Source: Equibacterium sp963662035 (GTDB lineage Bacteria > Bacteroidota > Bacteroidia > Bacteroidales > UBA932). From it: a stretch of DNA of 57,569 nucleotides. Within the stretch, counting starts at the first letter, position 1. Each line of letters opens with the position of its first letter. Of this stretch, positions 24,219 to 33,127 are shown in pieces. Location of the stretch: positions 1-57,569 of the forward strand of contig CAVLDO010000010.1 in assembly GCA_963662035.1 (NCBI GenBank), written 5' to 3'. The position numbers and the translations under genes were made by a program. The notes under the pieces were generated by a model. The model saw only the letters and a list, made by a program, of their open reading frames with translations, had not been told where the DNA came from and made no database searches.

Positions 24219-25700
24219 TTAATTGTTGCCGCCCACGCTGAACAGGTCTTCGATAAAACCCTTCCACTTGCTGGGCTTTTGGGGCTGCTGCTCCTCCTCC
24301 TGCTGCTGAACCTCATCTTCTTCCTCCTCCTCTTCGGCAAGTTCCTCTTCCAGCTTGCGCTTGCGCTCGGCCTCTTTGCGGGCCTCCTTCTCCTGCTTGA
24401 GCTGCTGTTTGAGCCGGTTCTTCTCCTCCTTGTCCAGCCGGGCCTTCTCGCGGCGGGTCAGCTGCGTGATGTCCTGACCCTCGAATATAGAGCGGTCTTG
24501 CTTGGGCATCGAGCTCTCGAGCCGGTGGATATTGCCCTCGCCAAGTTCGCTCTCGTGGTTGAAGCCGTCTATCAGCGCCCCCACAATCGATGCGGCGCCG
24601 GTGTCAAAGCTGCTCACGGCCGACGAGTCGGCAATGTTGCCCTGCGCATTGGACAGACGCACGTGCATCCCCGTGATGGCGCGGGCCAGGTCGCGGATAT
24701 GCTCCAGATAGGCCGTGCCGCCGGTTATGACCAGTCCGGTGGGGATCTTGTTTATCAGCCCCGACTGCTCTATCAGATAGTAGGCCGCCTCCAGAATCTC
24801 GCTGGCGCGGGCCTCCACAATCTGCTGCAGGAGATCCAGCGAGACATCTTTGGTCTCTCCCTGGCCGCCGCCCTGAATCACGAGCTTTTTGTTTTCGTTG
24901 AGCCCCTCGTCTATGCAGCTGCCGTATTTCATCTTCACGATTTCTGCAATGTCGGTGGTCAGGCAGGTGTGGTAGCGAATGTCGCCGGTGATGGTGTTGC
25001 CGGCAAAGGGGATGACCCCGACATAGCGCACCGTGCGGTTCTTGACCACCACGACATCGGTGGTGCCGGCGCCGATGTCCAGCAGTGCGACGCCGTTTTC
25101 AATCTCGTTCTCGTTGAGGGCAGACAGGGCGCTGCCTATCGGAGAGAGCACCGAGCGCATCACGTTCATCCCGCACTTCTCCACGACGTCACGCTTGTTG
25201 CGGTCGGAATAAACCTTGCCCAGAATCAGCAGGAACTTGATTTCTACATAGCGGCCGTTCATCCCCTCCACATTGTCGGGCAGGTTGCCGATGCTGTCGT
25301 CTATGTTGTATGTCTGGGGTATCGCGTCCAGCACCATCTCGCCCGAGGGGACGTCGGCGCCGAGTGCGGCATTGCGCCAGGAACTGATTTCGTCTGCGCT
25401 TATGTAGGAGTTGCCGCTGCGCTGCACTCGGAGCGTGTATTCGCTGCTGCGCAGATCCTTGCTGCCGCTGCACAGTACCACATCTGTGATGTCCTGCCCG
25501 AATTCCGATTCGATCTCCCGCTTGCAGCGTGAGAGGGCCTCGATGATGCGCTGCGAATTGAGGACATCGCCGCGGGACATCCCTTTGGTGATTGGCACAA
25601 CCTTGTGGTGGATCACCTTCACGATGCTGCCGGAGCGCTCTGCCAGAGCCATCGCAACCTTGGATGTGCAAAGTTCTACTGCTACTAAAAAGTCGTTCAT
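24219..25700 (-). CDS. ftsA: Cell division protein FtsA with expanded charged C-terminal region
   Basis: Actin-like ATPase that tethers FtsZ to the membrane. The 493-residue protein has a normal core (VAVELCTSKVAMAL at the start, LLDIGAGTTDVVVVKN near 210-225, GLVITGGTAYLEHI near 330). Between the core and the final amphipathic helix (KWKGFIEDLFSVG, about 476-490, the membrane-targeting sequence) lies about 60-70 residues of extreme charge, first Lys/Arg/Glu mixed, then runs of Glu and Gln, likely a single coiled helix. Usual FtsA is about 400-440 residues. The ATG at 25700 is 2 nt after the ftsQ stop. Confidence 0.95.
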   Translation of the reverse strand: MNDFLVAVELCTSKVAMALAERSGSIVKVIHHKVVPITKGMSRGDVLNSQRIIEALSRCKREIESEFGQDITDVVLCSGSKDLRSSEYTLRVQRSGNSYISADEISSWRNAALGADVPSGEMVLDAIPQTYNIDDSIGNLPDNVEGMNGRYVEIKFLLILGKVYSDRNKRDVVEKCGMNVMRSVLSPIGSALSALNENEIENGVALLDIGAGTTDVVVVKNRTVRYVGVIPFAGNTITGDIRYHTCLTTDIAEIVKMKYGSCIDEGLNENKKLVIQGGGQGETKDVSLDLLQQIVEARASEILEAAYYLIEQSGLINKIPTGLVITGGTAYLEHIRDLARAITGMHVRLSNAQGNIADSSAVSSFDTGAASIVGALIDGFNHESELGEGNIHRLESSMPKQDRSIFEGQDITQLTRREKARLDKEEKNRLKQQLKQEKEARKEAERKRKLEEELAEEEEEEDEVQQQEEEQQPQKPSKWKGFIEDLFSVGGNN

Positions 25701-25702
25701 AT

Positions 25703-26476
25703 TTATCTGCAAATTATCTGATTCTTGAATTTGAGGTTAACTGTTGAGTAGGTCTTTCCATTGGCTGCGGCCTGCGGACGGATGGTGCGGTAGTAGCCCG
25801 CCATCTTCTTGAGTTTGGACTGTGCATCGTCTGCACTGCCCAGAATAAACTTCTCGCTGCAGCTTTTGGTGTAGAGCACTATGTCAGAGTTGGGCTCTAT
25901 CCAGATCTGCTCCACCTCCCGGCTCCAGTAGGCGTTGGTGCGGATGGCATTGCAGAGGCCGATGAGAGCGCGCAGGCTCTCCAGCCCGCCGTCGGGGTAG
26001 CCGCTGCCGCCCTCCGGCACGCTGAAGGGGAGGCTGCCCGCCACCGTCGGCAGGTTAAGCGTCACCCTGCCCAGCAGAGGAAGTATGAAGCCGCTGCTGT
26101 CGCAGTAGAAGCCCCCCCTTGGGGTCTGGAACCGCACCGTCGGGTTGCGCTGCGTCACCTCCAGGGTGAGGGTCGCCGGCGCCTCTATATAGACCTGCGA
26201 GGCGCATATAGCGCTTGAGGTGCAGAGCAGATTCTCCAGAGAGTGGATGTTGAGGTCGTCTATCCGGCTGCCGAGCGCATAGTCCCGCACCATCGCGGCC
26301 ACCTGCTCTTCGCTTATGAAGTTCTGCGGCTGGGGATTTGTGATCATCACCTTTATGTCGCGGCAGCAAAGGTCGCCCGTCTGCTGCGCGCCGTAGCGGT
26401 TGACGCAGTAGAAGTAGCCGCTGAACACGGCGCAGGCGGCCAGCAGGCCCGCTATGGTCATAATCTTTCTAAACAC
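25703..26476 (-). CDS. ftsQ: Cell division protein FtsQ-like
   Basis: Bitopic membrane protein of the divisome linking cytoplasmic and periplasmic parts. The 257-residue protein has one N-terminal helix (about 6-24), a POTRA-like region (VMITNPQPQNFISEEQVAAMV, then ASQVYIEAPATLTLEVTQRNPTVRF) and a C-terminal beta domain. Sequence identity to model FtsQ is low as usual; assignment rests on position between murC and ftsA plus topology. The start is uncertain: GTG at 26476 keeps the basic FRK residues before the helix but overlaps murC by 8 nt; ATG at 26461 avoids overlap. Confidence 0.85.
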   Translation of the reverse strand: MFRKIMTIAGLLAACAVFSGYFYCVNRYGAQQTGDLCCRDIKVMITNPQPQNFISEEQVAAMVRDYALGSRIDDLNIHSLENLLCTSSAICASQVYIEAPATLTLEVTQRNPTVRFQTPRGGFYCDSSGFILPLLGRVTLNLPTVAGSLPFSVPEGGSGYPDGGLESLRALIGLCNAIRTNAYWSREVEQIWIEPNSDIVLYTKSCSEKFILGSADDAQSKLKKMAGYYRTIRPQAAANGKTYSTVNLKFKNQIICR

Positions 26477-27824
26477 TCTTGAGCCACTCCTCTATTACCG
26501 GTACAAAACGGTCTATGTCGCCTGCGCCAAAGGTCGCCAGGCACTCTATGTCGCGGCTCTCCAGGGTCTCCATCAGCTTCTCCTTTGGCACGATTACCTT
26601 GTCCTGCAGGGTCACCTTGCTCAGGATCATCTCGGAGCTCACCCCCTCTATGGGGAGTTCCCGGGCCGGGTATATGGGCAGCATTATCAGGCTGTCCAGC
26701 TTGCTCAGCGCCGCCGCGAACTCATCTGCGAAGTCGCGGGTGCGGGTGTAGAGGTGGGGCTGGAATATTCCCAGCAGCTTGCGCCCCGCAAATATCTCCC
26801 GCATCGAGCTGATGGCGGCGGCAATCTCCCTGGGGTGGTGCGCATAGTCGTCTATGTAGGCCACCTTTGGAGTGTTGACGTGTATGTCAAAGCGGCGCTC
26901 GACCCCGCTGAAGGTGGCCAGCGCGCTCTTGATGTCAATAGGGTCCGCCCCGTAGAGCAGCGCCACGGCCGATGCGGCCACCGCGTTCTCTACATTGACC
27001 CACCCGGGCACGCCCACCGTGCAGCCGGTGAGTCTGCCCCCGGGATGGTTCAGGGTGAATGAGAAATATCCCCCCTGCAGCGGCTTGATGTCGGAAGCGT
27101 AGAAGTCGCAGGGATCATCGTAGCTGTAGTGCAGGATTTTTGCCTTGACGCCGTCGGCGGGCAGCGGCGCCCCCAGCTTGGATACTACATAGCCGTCGGG
27201 GGCGACCTGTGAGGCAAACTGCCGGAAGGCCTCCTTCACCGCATCGTGAGTGCCGTATATGTCAAGATGGTCGGGGTCCACCGCAGTGACCACCGCAATC
27301 TTGGGGCGCAGCTGCAGAAACGATCGGTCGAACTCGTCGGCCTCGGCCACGAGCACATCGCCCCGGCTCATGAGAAGGTTGCTGTGATAGTTTTTGGAAA
27401 TGCCTCCCAAAAATGCCGTGCAGCCCTCCTTTTCGGCCGAGGTTAAGATGTGGGCGAGCAGGGTGGAGGTGGTGGTTTTGCCGTGGGTGCCGCTCACCGC
27501 CAGGCAGTCCTTGTCTGCCGCTATCTGCCCCAGCGCGCGGGAGCGCTTGCACATGCTGTAGCCCTTCTGTCTCACATAAACCAGCTCCCCGAGATCGGCG
27601 GGGATGGCGGGGGTGTAGATCACGAAAGTCTTGGCCACATTGATGGGCACCAGGTCGGGGCGGTCGTCGTAGTGGACCTCTATCCCCTCCTTTATCAGCT
27701 GCTCTGTGAGACGGCTCGGGGTGTGGTCGTATCCCGAGACGTTCTTCCCGATATATTTGAAATAACGGGCCAGGGCACTCATTCCGATGCCCCCTATACC
27801 TATAAAATAATAATTGTCGTACAT
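26469..27824 (-). CDS. murC: UDP-N-acetylmuramate--L-alanine ligase MurC
   Basis: ATP-dependent ligase that starts the peptide stem of the cell wall precursor. The 451-residue protein has the UDP-binding start FIGIGGIGMSALARYF at 7-22, the P-loop SGTHGKTTTS at 111-120, EADEFDRSFL near 173-182 and the third-domain DDYAHHP. The ATG at 27824 is used because it begins MYDNYYFIGIGG; an earlier start would overlap murG. It follows murG by 2 nt. Confidence 0.96.
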   Translation of the reverse strand: MYDNYYFIGIGGIGMSALARYFKYIGKNVSGYDHTPSRLTEQLIKEGIEVHYDDRPDLVPINVAKTFVIYTPAIPADLGELVYVRQKGYSMCKRSRALGQIAADKDCLAVSGTHGKTTTSTLLAHILTSAEKEGCTAFLGGISKNYHSNLLMSRGDVLVAEADEFDRSFLQLRPKIAVVTAVDPDHLDIYGTHDAVKEAFRQFASQVAPDGYVVSKLGAPLPADGVKAKILHYSYDDPCDFYASDIKPLQGGYFSFTLNHPGGRLTGCTVGVPGWVNVENAVAASAVALLYGADPIDIKSALATFSGVERRFDIHVNTPKVAYIDDYAHHPREIAAAISSMREIFAGRKLLGIFQPHLYTRTRDFADEFAAALSKLDSLIMLPIYPARELPIEGVSSEMILSKVTLQDKVIVPKEKLMETLESRDIECLATFGAGDIDRFVPVIEEWLKSV

Positions 27825-27826
27825 CT

Positions 27827-28942
27827 CTATCTTTTTGCGGACTCTTTGCACAGATCCAATACTTCGCGGGCGATGTCGTCGGCCGCATTTTTTCTGCCGA
27901 GGCGCAGGGCGGCCTGCTCCATAGCCTTTATCCTGATGCCGTCATCGAGCAGCTCCTCCGCCGTGGAAAGCAGCTTTTCGCGCGCATCGCCATCGCTTAT
28001 CATCATCGCCGCCCCCTTCTCTACCAGCGCCATCGCATTGTGCCGCTGGTGGTCTTCGGCCACATTGGGAGAGGGTACAAATATAGTAGCCTTGCCGGCA
28101 ACGCACAACTCCGAAATTGTGCCGGCGCCGGCGCGCGAGATTATCACGTCAGCCACAGCATAGGCCAGATCCATCCTCTCGATGAATGTCAGGTTGCGGA
28201 CATTCTTTGCGGGGTGCTCTTTGAGAAAGGCTTCGGTTTCGCCCTGATAATACTTGCCGCTCTGCCAGAGTATCTGACAGCTGGCAGAAGCGCTGCGCTC
28301 TATGATCCAGCGCTGCATGCTCTCGTTGAGAGTGCGCGCCCCCAGGCTTCCGCCCACCACCAGTATGGTCTTTTTGGAGGGGTCGAGGTTGTAGAATGCA
28401 TACCCTTCTGCCTTCTGAGCCTCTGTGGGGGGATTTATGTCGCTGCGGATGGGGTTGCCGGTGAAGACTATCTTCTCTTTTGGGAAGAACTTCTCCATAG
28501 AGTCGTATGCCACGCAAATCTTCTGCACCCGGCCTGAAAGCTTTCTGTTGGTGAGGCCTGCAAAGGAGTTCTGCTCCTGAATCAGGCAGGGGATGCCCAT
28601 CGACGATGCTGCCCAAAGCAGCGGCGCGCTGGCATATCCGCCCACGCCCACCGCGACGTCGGGCTTGAAATCGCGTATTATCCTGCGGGCCTTGCCTATG
28701 CTGCGCAGCACCTTGAAGGGGAGCGCGAGATTCTTGAGCGACAGCTTGCGCTGCAGCCCCGCCGTGGGCAGGCCTATGATTTTGTAGCCAGCCTTGGGCA
28801 CCCGCTCCATCTCCATCTTGCCCAGAGCCCCCACAAACAGTATTTCGCATTCGGTGCCGCTCCGTTTGAGGGCGTCTGCGATTGAAATCGCGGGAAATAT
28901 GTGGCCGCCGGTCCCGCCGCCGCTTATTATTATCCGTTTCAT
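27827..28942 (-). CDS. murG: UDP-GlcNAc:lipid I N-acetylglucosaminyltransferase MurG
   Basis: Peripheral membrane GT28 enzyme that turns lipid I into lipid II. The 371-residue protein shows all family marks: ISGGGTGGHIFPAISIA at 6-22, VGVGGYASAPLLWAA near 99-113, QEQNSFAGLTNR near 122-133, VVGGSLGART near 195-204, ISRAGAGTISEL near 269-280 and the donor-binding VAEDHQRHNAMALV. It follows ftsW by 3 nt and precedes murC by 2 nt. Confidence 0.97.
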   Translation of the reverse strand: MKRIIISGGGTGGHIFPAISIADALKRSGTECEILFVGALGKMEMERVPKAGYKIIGLPTAGLQRKLSLKNLALPFKVLRSIGKARRIIRDFKPDVAVGVGGYASAPLLWAASSMGIPCLIQEQNSFAGLTNRKLSGRVQKICVAYDSMEKFFPKEKIVFTGNPIRSDINPPTEAQKAEGYAFYNLDPSKKTILVVGGSLGARTLNESMQRWIIERSASASCQILWQSGKYYQGETEAFLKEHPAKNVRNLTFIERMDLAYAVADVIISRAGAGTISELCVAGKATIFVPSPNVAEDHQRHNAMALVEKGAAMMISDGDAREKLLSTAEELLDDGIRIKAMEQAALRLGRKNAADDIAREVLDLCKESAKR

Positions 28943-28945
28943 CTT

Positions 28946-30520
28946 TTAGAAAGGTTCGTCGTTATCGTTCATTGCGCGCTCTATCAGTGCGGCGCGGGCG
29001 CGGTCGTTTCGCTCGTCAATCTCCGCCTGATGGGCAGTGATACGGCCCCGGCCGCGCCGCCCTGCGGGCTTTGGGGCATCGCAGCCGCCGCTCATCAGCA
29101 CAATCTCGCCGTCGTCGGCTTGCTGCTGGCTGCCGGCCGCGCCGCTTGCCCCTGTTGCCGCCTTGCCGCCGGATTCTCCGCTAGGCGCCGCGCCGCCTCT
29201 CGGGCTCTCAGATGCGCCATTGTCCAAGGAGTCCTGCTCCGGCGCCGAGTCTGATAAGGCCGCCCCATTTGAAGCGGCTGCAGAAGCTTCGGCCGCGCGC
29301 TTTTCTTCTTGCAGCTTGTTCACCGTGCGGCTCACCGAGAGTATCATTCCGCACGCCGCGCTCAGCATCAGATAGGCCGTGCCGCCGTGGCTTATCAGCG
29401 GCAGGGTGTGTCCGGTGATGGGTATCAGCCGCACGTTCACCAGAATGTGCAGCATCGCCTGCGTCACTATCAGAAATCCGAGCCCCAGCACCAGCGACTG
29501 AGAATAGGCGTCGGGGCACTTGAAGGCTATGCTGATGCACCGGTAGAGGAATATTATGTACAGAATAATTATCAGTACGCCCGACAGCATCCCCCCCTCT
29601 TCCACAATCGCCGCGAATATGAAGTCGGAGAATGCCATAGAGAGGTAGTGCCGGCAGGTGCCGTTGCCTATTCCCTTGCCCAGGAATCCCCCCTCCTTGA
29701 TGGCTATTTTTGCGCTTTCGCTCTGGCGGCGGTCCTGGTCCATCTTGTCCAGCTCCTCTTGGGTGAGCTTGGTAAAGTCAAGGGTGGAGTCGCCCTCAGA
29801 CTTGACAAAGCTCTTGAAGCGGCTCTCCACCGTGCTTACACGGGAGAAGATTTTGGCCTCTGCCGCCCCCGGGCTTATGGCCAGCGCGGCGTGGTACACA
29901 CCGAACAGCAGGGCTATGGCCGCCGCCGCACCGCCTGCCGTAATCGCCAGGTGGGAGAGGCGCACATCCATAAACCAGAACATCATCATACTCACCAGCG
30001 CCAGCAGCAGGGCCGACGAGAAGCTGTTCATCATAACGCACAGGCACACCAGCACCACCCACACCAGCAGCGCGAGACAGTAGCCCTTGAAGGTGCGGAT
30101 CTGCTTGGAGTAGCGCTCCATAGACCAGCTTAAAAACATTATCAGGCCCACCTTTACAAATTCGAACACCTGTATGGTGTGCCCCATAATCTTGAGGCCG
30201 CGGACTGCGCCGTTGCGCTTGTCCTGAAAGGCGGGGACAAACAGCATCAGCAGCATCACCACCGTGATGCCGAACACGTAGGGCGAAAACTTGCGGTAGG
30301 TGGTATAATTGATGGCGTAGCAGATAAAGAGGGCCGCCAGCCCCAGCGCGACGCTGCCCAGCTGGTTTACATAGATGGAGGTCCGGTCCATTATGTCGGG
30401 GTTGTTCCTGGAGAGGAAAGAACCCGCAGAATAGACCGCGATGACAGATATCATCGCGAACATGGCCACTATGAACCATATCACCCGGTCTCCCCTTAGT
30501 CTGAGCTTGAAGCGTCCCAT
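28946..30520 (-). CDS. ftsW: Lipid II glycosyltransferase FtsW with long C-terminal tail
   Basis: SEDS-family polymerase of septal peptidoglycan, partner of the class B PBP. About ten membrane helices fill residues 12-400. Family marks are VFEFVKVGLIMFLSW near 115-130, the large periplasmic loop with GGFLGKGIGNGTCRHYLSMAFSDFIFAAIVEE and the SHGGTAYLMLSAACG motif near 375-389. The protein is 524 residues because of a 126-residue cytoplasmic tail (399-524), Ala/Ser/Gly-rich at first, then GRRGRGR and a charged helix. FtsW proteins are usually near 380-420. It follows murD by 5 nt. Confidence 0.94.
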   Translation of the reverse strand: MGRFKLRLRGDRVIWFIVAMFAMISVIAVYSAGSFLSRNNPDIMDRTSIYVNQLGSVALGLAALFICYAINYTTYRKFSPYVFGITVVMLLMLFVPAFQDKRNGAVRGLKIMGHTIQVFEFVKVGLIMFLSWSMERYSKQIRTFKGYCLALLVWVVLVCLCVMMNSFSSALLLALVSMMMFWFMDVRLSHLAITAGGAAAAIALLFGVYHAALAISPGAAEAKIFSRVSTVESRFKSFVKSEGDSTLDFTKLTQEELDKMDQDRRQSESAKIAIKEGGFLGKGIGNGTCRHYLSMAFSDFIFAAIVEEGGMLSGVLIIILYIIFLYRCISIAFKCPDAYSQSLVLGLGFLIVTQAMLHILVNVRLIPITGHTLPLISHGGTAYLMLSAACGMILSVSRTVNKLQEEKRAAEASAAASNGAALSDSAPEQDSLDNGASESPRGGAAPSGESGGKAATGASGAAGSQQQADDGEIVLMSGGCDAPKPAGRRGRGRITAHQAEIDERNDRARAALIERAMNDNDEPF

Positions 30521-30525
30521 ACCTG

Positions 30526-31860
30526 CTACAGATTGCGCACTGCCTCCTTGAATTTGCGTCCGCGGTCTTCGTAGCTCTTGAACAGGTCAAAGCTTGCGCA
30601 GCAGGGAGAGAGCAGCACTGTGTCCCCCTCCTTTGCCAGCAGGCTCGCCTGCTTTACTGCATCGTCGGCAGAGAGGGTGTCCACGATTGTGGCCACCTTG
30701 TCGATGAAACAGTCGTGGATTTTTTTGTTGTCTACGCCCATGCACACAATGGCGCGCACCTTCTGCCGCACGAGGTCAAACAGCGGCGAGTAGTCGTTGC
30801 CCTTGTCTTTACCGCCTAGAATCAGCACCACCGGGGTGGTCATACACTCCAGGGCATACCAGGTGGAGTTTACGTTGGTGGCCTTGGAGTCGTTTACATA
30901 CAGCACCCCTTTCACGCTGAGCACCTTTTCCATACGGTGCTCCACCGGAGCAAACGAGCAGAGCGCCTTGCGGATGTTCTCGTCGGTTATGTGCATCAGT
31001 TTGCCGGTGAGGGCGGCCGCCATAGAGTTGTACACATTGTGCTTGCCCTTGAGCGAGAGGTCGCTCAGGGCCATCTCGTAGGGCTCTCCGCCGTAGTTGA
31101 TGTGCAGGCGGCCGTCCAGCGCGTAGGCACCTTTTTCCACCACGCTCTGCTGGCTGATGGCCAGCATCTGCGCCTTGACCACAATCTGGTTGAGGTTTTT
31201 TATGGTGATTTCGTCGTCGGAGCAGAATATGAAGCAGTCGTCTGCCGCCATATTATTGGTGATGCGGAACTTGGCGTTGACATAGTTCTGCAGGTTGTAA
31301 CCGTAGCGGTCCAGGTGGTCCGGGGTTATGTTCAGCAGAATGGCGATGTCGGCCTTGAAGTCGTACATGTTGTCCAGCTGGAAGCTGCTGAGCTCCAGCA
31401 CAAATATGTCAAAATTCCCGGTCGCCACCCCAAAGGCGTAGCTGCGGCCGATGTTGCCCCCAAGACCCACGTTGAGCCCGGCGTTTTTGAGCATATAATA
31501 TATAAGTGAGGTGGTGGTGGTTTTGCCGTTGCTGCCGGTGATGCAGATTTTTTTGGCCTTGTCGTAGCGTCCGGCAAATTCTATCTCGGAGATTATGGGG
31601 ATGCCCAGCGCGATGGCCTGCGCCACCATCGGGGCGGTGTCGGGAATGCCGGGGCTTTTGATGATTTCCGTGGCGTTCAGTATAAGAGAACTGGTGTGAC
31701 CTCCCTCCTCAAAGGGGATGCCGTATTCCTCCAGAGTCTTTTTGTGTTCCGACTTGAGGGTGGACATATCCGAGAGGAATGTGTCAAATCCCTTTTTCTT
31801 TGCAAGCACCGCAGCTCCCACGCCGCTCTCGCCGCCTCCCAATACTACTATTCTGTCCAT
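30526..31860 (-). CDS. murD: UDP-N-acetylmuramoylalanine--D-glutamate ligase MurD
   Basis: Adds D-glutamate to UDP-MurNAc-L-Ala. The 444-residue protein has VLGGGESGVGAAVLA at 6-20, P-loop TGSNGKTTTTS at 108-118, LELSSFQLD near 154-162, NITPDHLDRYG near 178-188 and the third-domain NDSKATN. One nucleotide separates its ATG from the mraY stop, in the usual mraY-murD-ftsW order. Confidence 0.96.
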   Translation of the reverse strand: MDRIVVLGGGESGVGAAVLAKKKGFDTFLSDMSTLKSEHKKTLEEYGIPFEEGGHTSSLILNATEIIKSPGIPDTAPMVAQAIALGIPIISEIEFAGRYDKAKKICITGSNGKTTTTSLIYYMLKNAGLNVGLGGNIGRSYAFGVATGNFDIFVLELSSFQLDNMYDFKADIAILLNITPDHLDRYGYNLQNYVNAKFRITNNMAADDCFIFCSDDEITIKNLNQIVVKAQMLAISQQSVVEKGAYALDGRLHINYGGEPYEMALSDLSLKGKHNVYNSMAAALTGKLMHITDENIRKALCSFAPVEHRMEKVLSVKGVLYVNDSKATNVNSTWYALECMTTPVVLILGGKDKGNDYSPLFDLVRQKVRAIVCMGVDNKKIHDCFIDKVATIVDTLSADDAVKQASLLAKEGDTVLLSPCCASFDLFKSYEDRGRKFKEAVRNL

Positions 31861-31861
31861 T

Positions 31862-33121
31862 TTATCTTATCTTGAGTGTTACAATCGTGAGCACCGCCAG
31901 AATTATGGACACAATCCAGAAGCGGCTCACGATGCGCGCCTCGGGCTGGATTTCCTTGGGGTGCTGAATCAGCGCCTTGGGATCCTCTTTCTGGAAGTGG
32001 TGGTGGAGGGGGGACATACGCAGCACCCGCACCCCTTCTCCATATTTCTTTTTGGTGTATTTGAAGTAGGCTCTCTGGATGATAACCGAGAGGCTCTCGG
32101 CCAGATAAACTCCGCACAGTATGGGGAGCAGCAGCTCCTTGCGGATGAGCACCGCGCACACCCCTATCACGCCGCCCAGCATCAGGCTGCCGGTGTCGCC
32201 CATAAACACTTTGGCCGGGAAGGTGTTATACCACAGAAAGCCCAGCAGGGCCCCGACCAGCGCGCTCATATACACCGCAATCTCGCCGCTGGAGGGTATG
32301 TACATTATGTTGAGGTAGTTGGCATAGCCCACGTGGCCCGAGAGGTAGGCCAGCACCCCCAGCGTTATCCCCACTATGGCCGCCACTCCCGCCGATAGGC
32401 CGTCCATTCCGTCGGTAAGGTTGGCGCCGTTGCTGCAGGCGGTTATGATAAAGATTATCACCAGTATATACACTATCCAGGTCCACCACTGCCCTGCTTT
32501 GCCCTCGAACGGCGAGAGCCAGGAGTAGTCGAACTCGTTGTCCTTCACAAAGGGGATGGTGGTTTTTGCGCTGTTTTCCATAACGATCTCGGTGGCGGGC
32601 TCGCTGTTGCCGTAGCCGTCCACGCCCCCCTTGTTGCCCACGCGGAAGCCCAGCTGGTCGCTGAAGCACATCGTGAGTCCCACTGCCAGTCCCAGCACCA
32701 CCTGCGCCAGAATCTTCTTCTTGCCGGAGATGCCGTCCTTGTTGTGCCGGGCTATCTTGGCGTGGTCGTCGAGATAGCCTATGAAGCCCATCCACAGCGT
32801 CGCCCCTATCAGCAGAATGTTGTTCATATTGGTCAGGTCGCCGAAGAGCAGTATCGGAACCAGAATGGAGAGGGCTATGATCATACCTCCCATAGTGGGA
32901 GTCCCCTTCTTGCTCAGCTGCCCCTCAAGGCCGAGGTCGCGGATTTCCTCTCCGATCTGCTTGGCCTGCAGCTTTTTTATGATGACCTTGCCCGACCACA
33001 GGGCGGTGACAATGGCCACCAGGGCGCAGCAGACCACCCTGAATGAGATGTAGTTCATCAGTCTCAGGCCGGCAAACTCAATGCCTCTCGACTGCAGATA
33101 TTCGCAAAGATGATATATCAT
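31862..33121 (-). CDS. mraY: Phospho-N-acetylmuramoyl-pentapeptide transferase MraY
   Basis: Ten-helix enzyme that transfers phospho-MurNAc-pentapeptide to undecaprenyl phosphate to make lipid I. The 419-residue protein has KKGTPTMGG, the Asp pair in GYLDDHAK, NLTDGMDGLSAG, FMGDTGSLMLGG and SPLHHHFQ, all active-site motifs. It is longer than the typical 360 because of an insert between helices (about 157-215, with GYGNSEPATEIVMENSAK and SPFEGKAG), which I take to be a Bacteroidota feature. It follows murE by 6 nt. Confidence 0.97.
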   Translation of the reverse strand: MIYHLCEYLQSRGIEFAGLRLMNYISFRVVCCALVAIVTALWSGKVIIKKLQAKQIGEEIRDLGLEGQLSKKGTPTMGGMIIALSILVPILLFGDLTNMNNILLIGATLWMGFIGYLDDHAKIARHNKDGISGKKKILAQVVLGLAVGLTMCFSDQLGFRVGNKGGVDGYGNSEPATEIVMENSAKTTIPFVKDNEFDYSWLSPFEGKAGQWWTWIVYILVIIFIITACSNGANLTDGMDGLSAGVAAIVGITLGVLAYLSGHVGYANYLNIMYIPSSGEIAVYMSALVGALLGFLWYNTFPAKVFMGDTGSLMLGGVIGVCAVLIRKELLLPILCGVYLAESLSVIIQRAYFKYTKKKYGEGVRVLRMSPLHHHFQKEDPKALIQHPKEIQPEARIVSRFWIVSIILAVLTIVTLKIR

Positions 33122-33127
33122 AACGGG

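Noticed and set aside
22945..24222. 425-codon plus-strand ORF opposite ftsZ
   Set aside because: Antisense shadow of ftsZ, His/Ala-rich, no recognisable domain.
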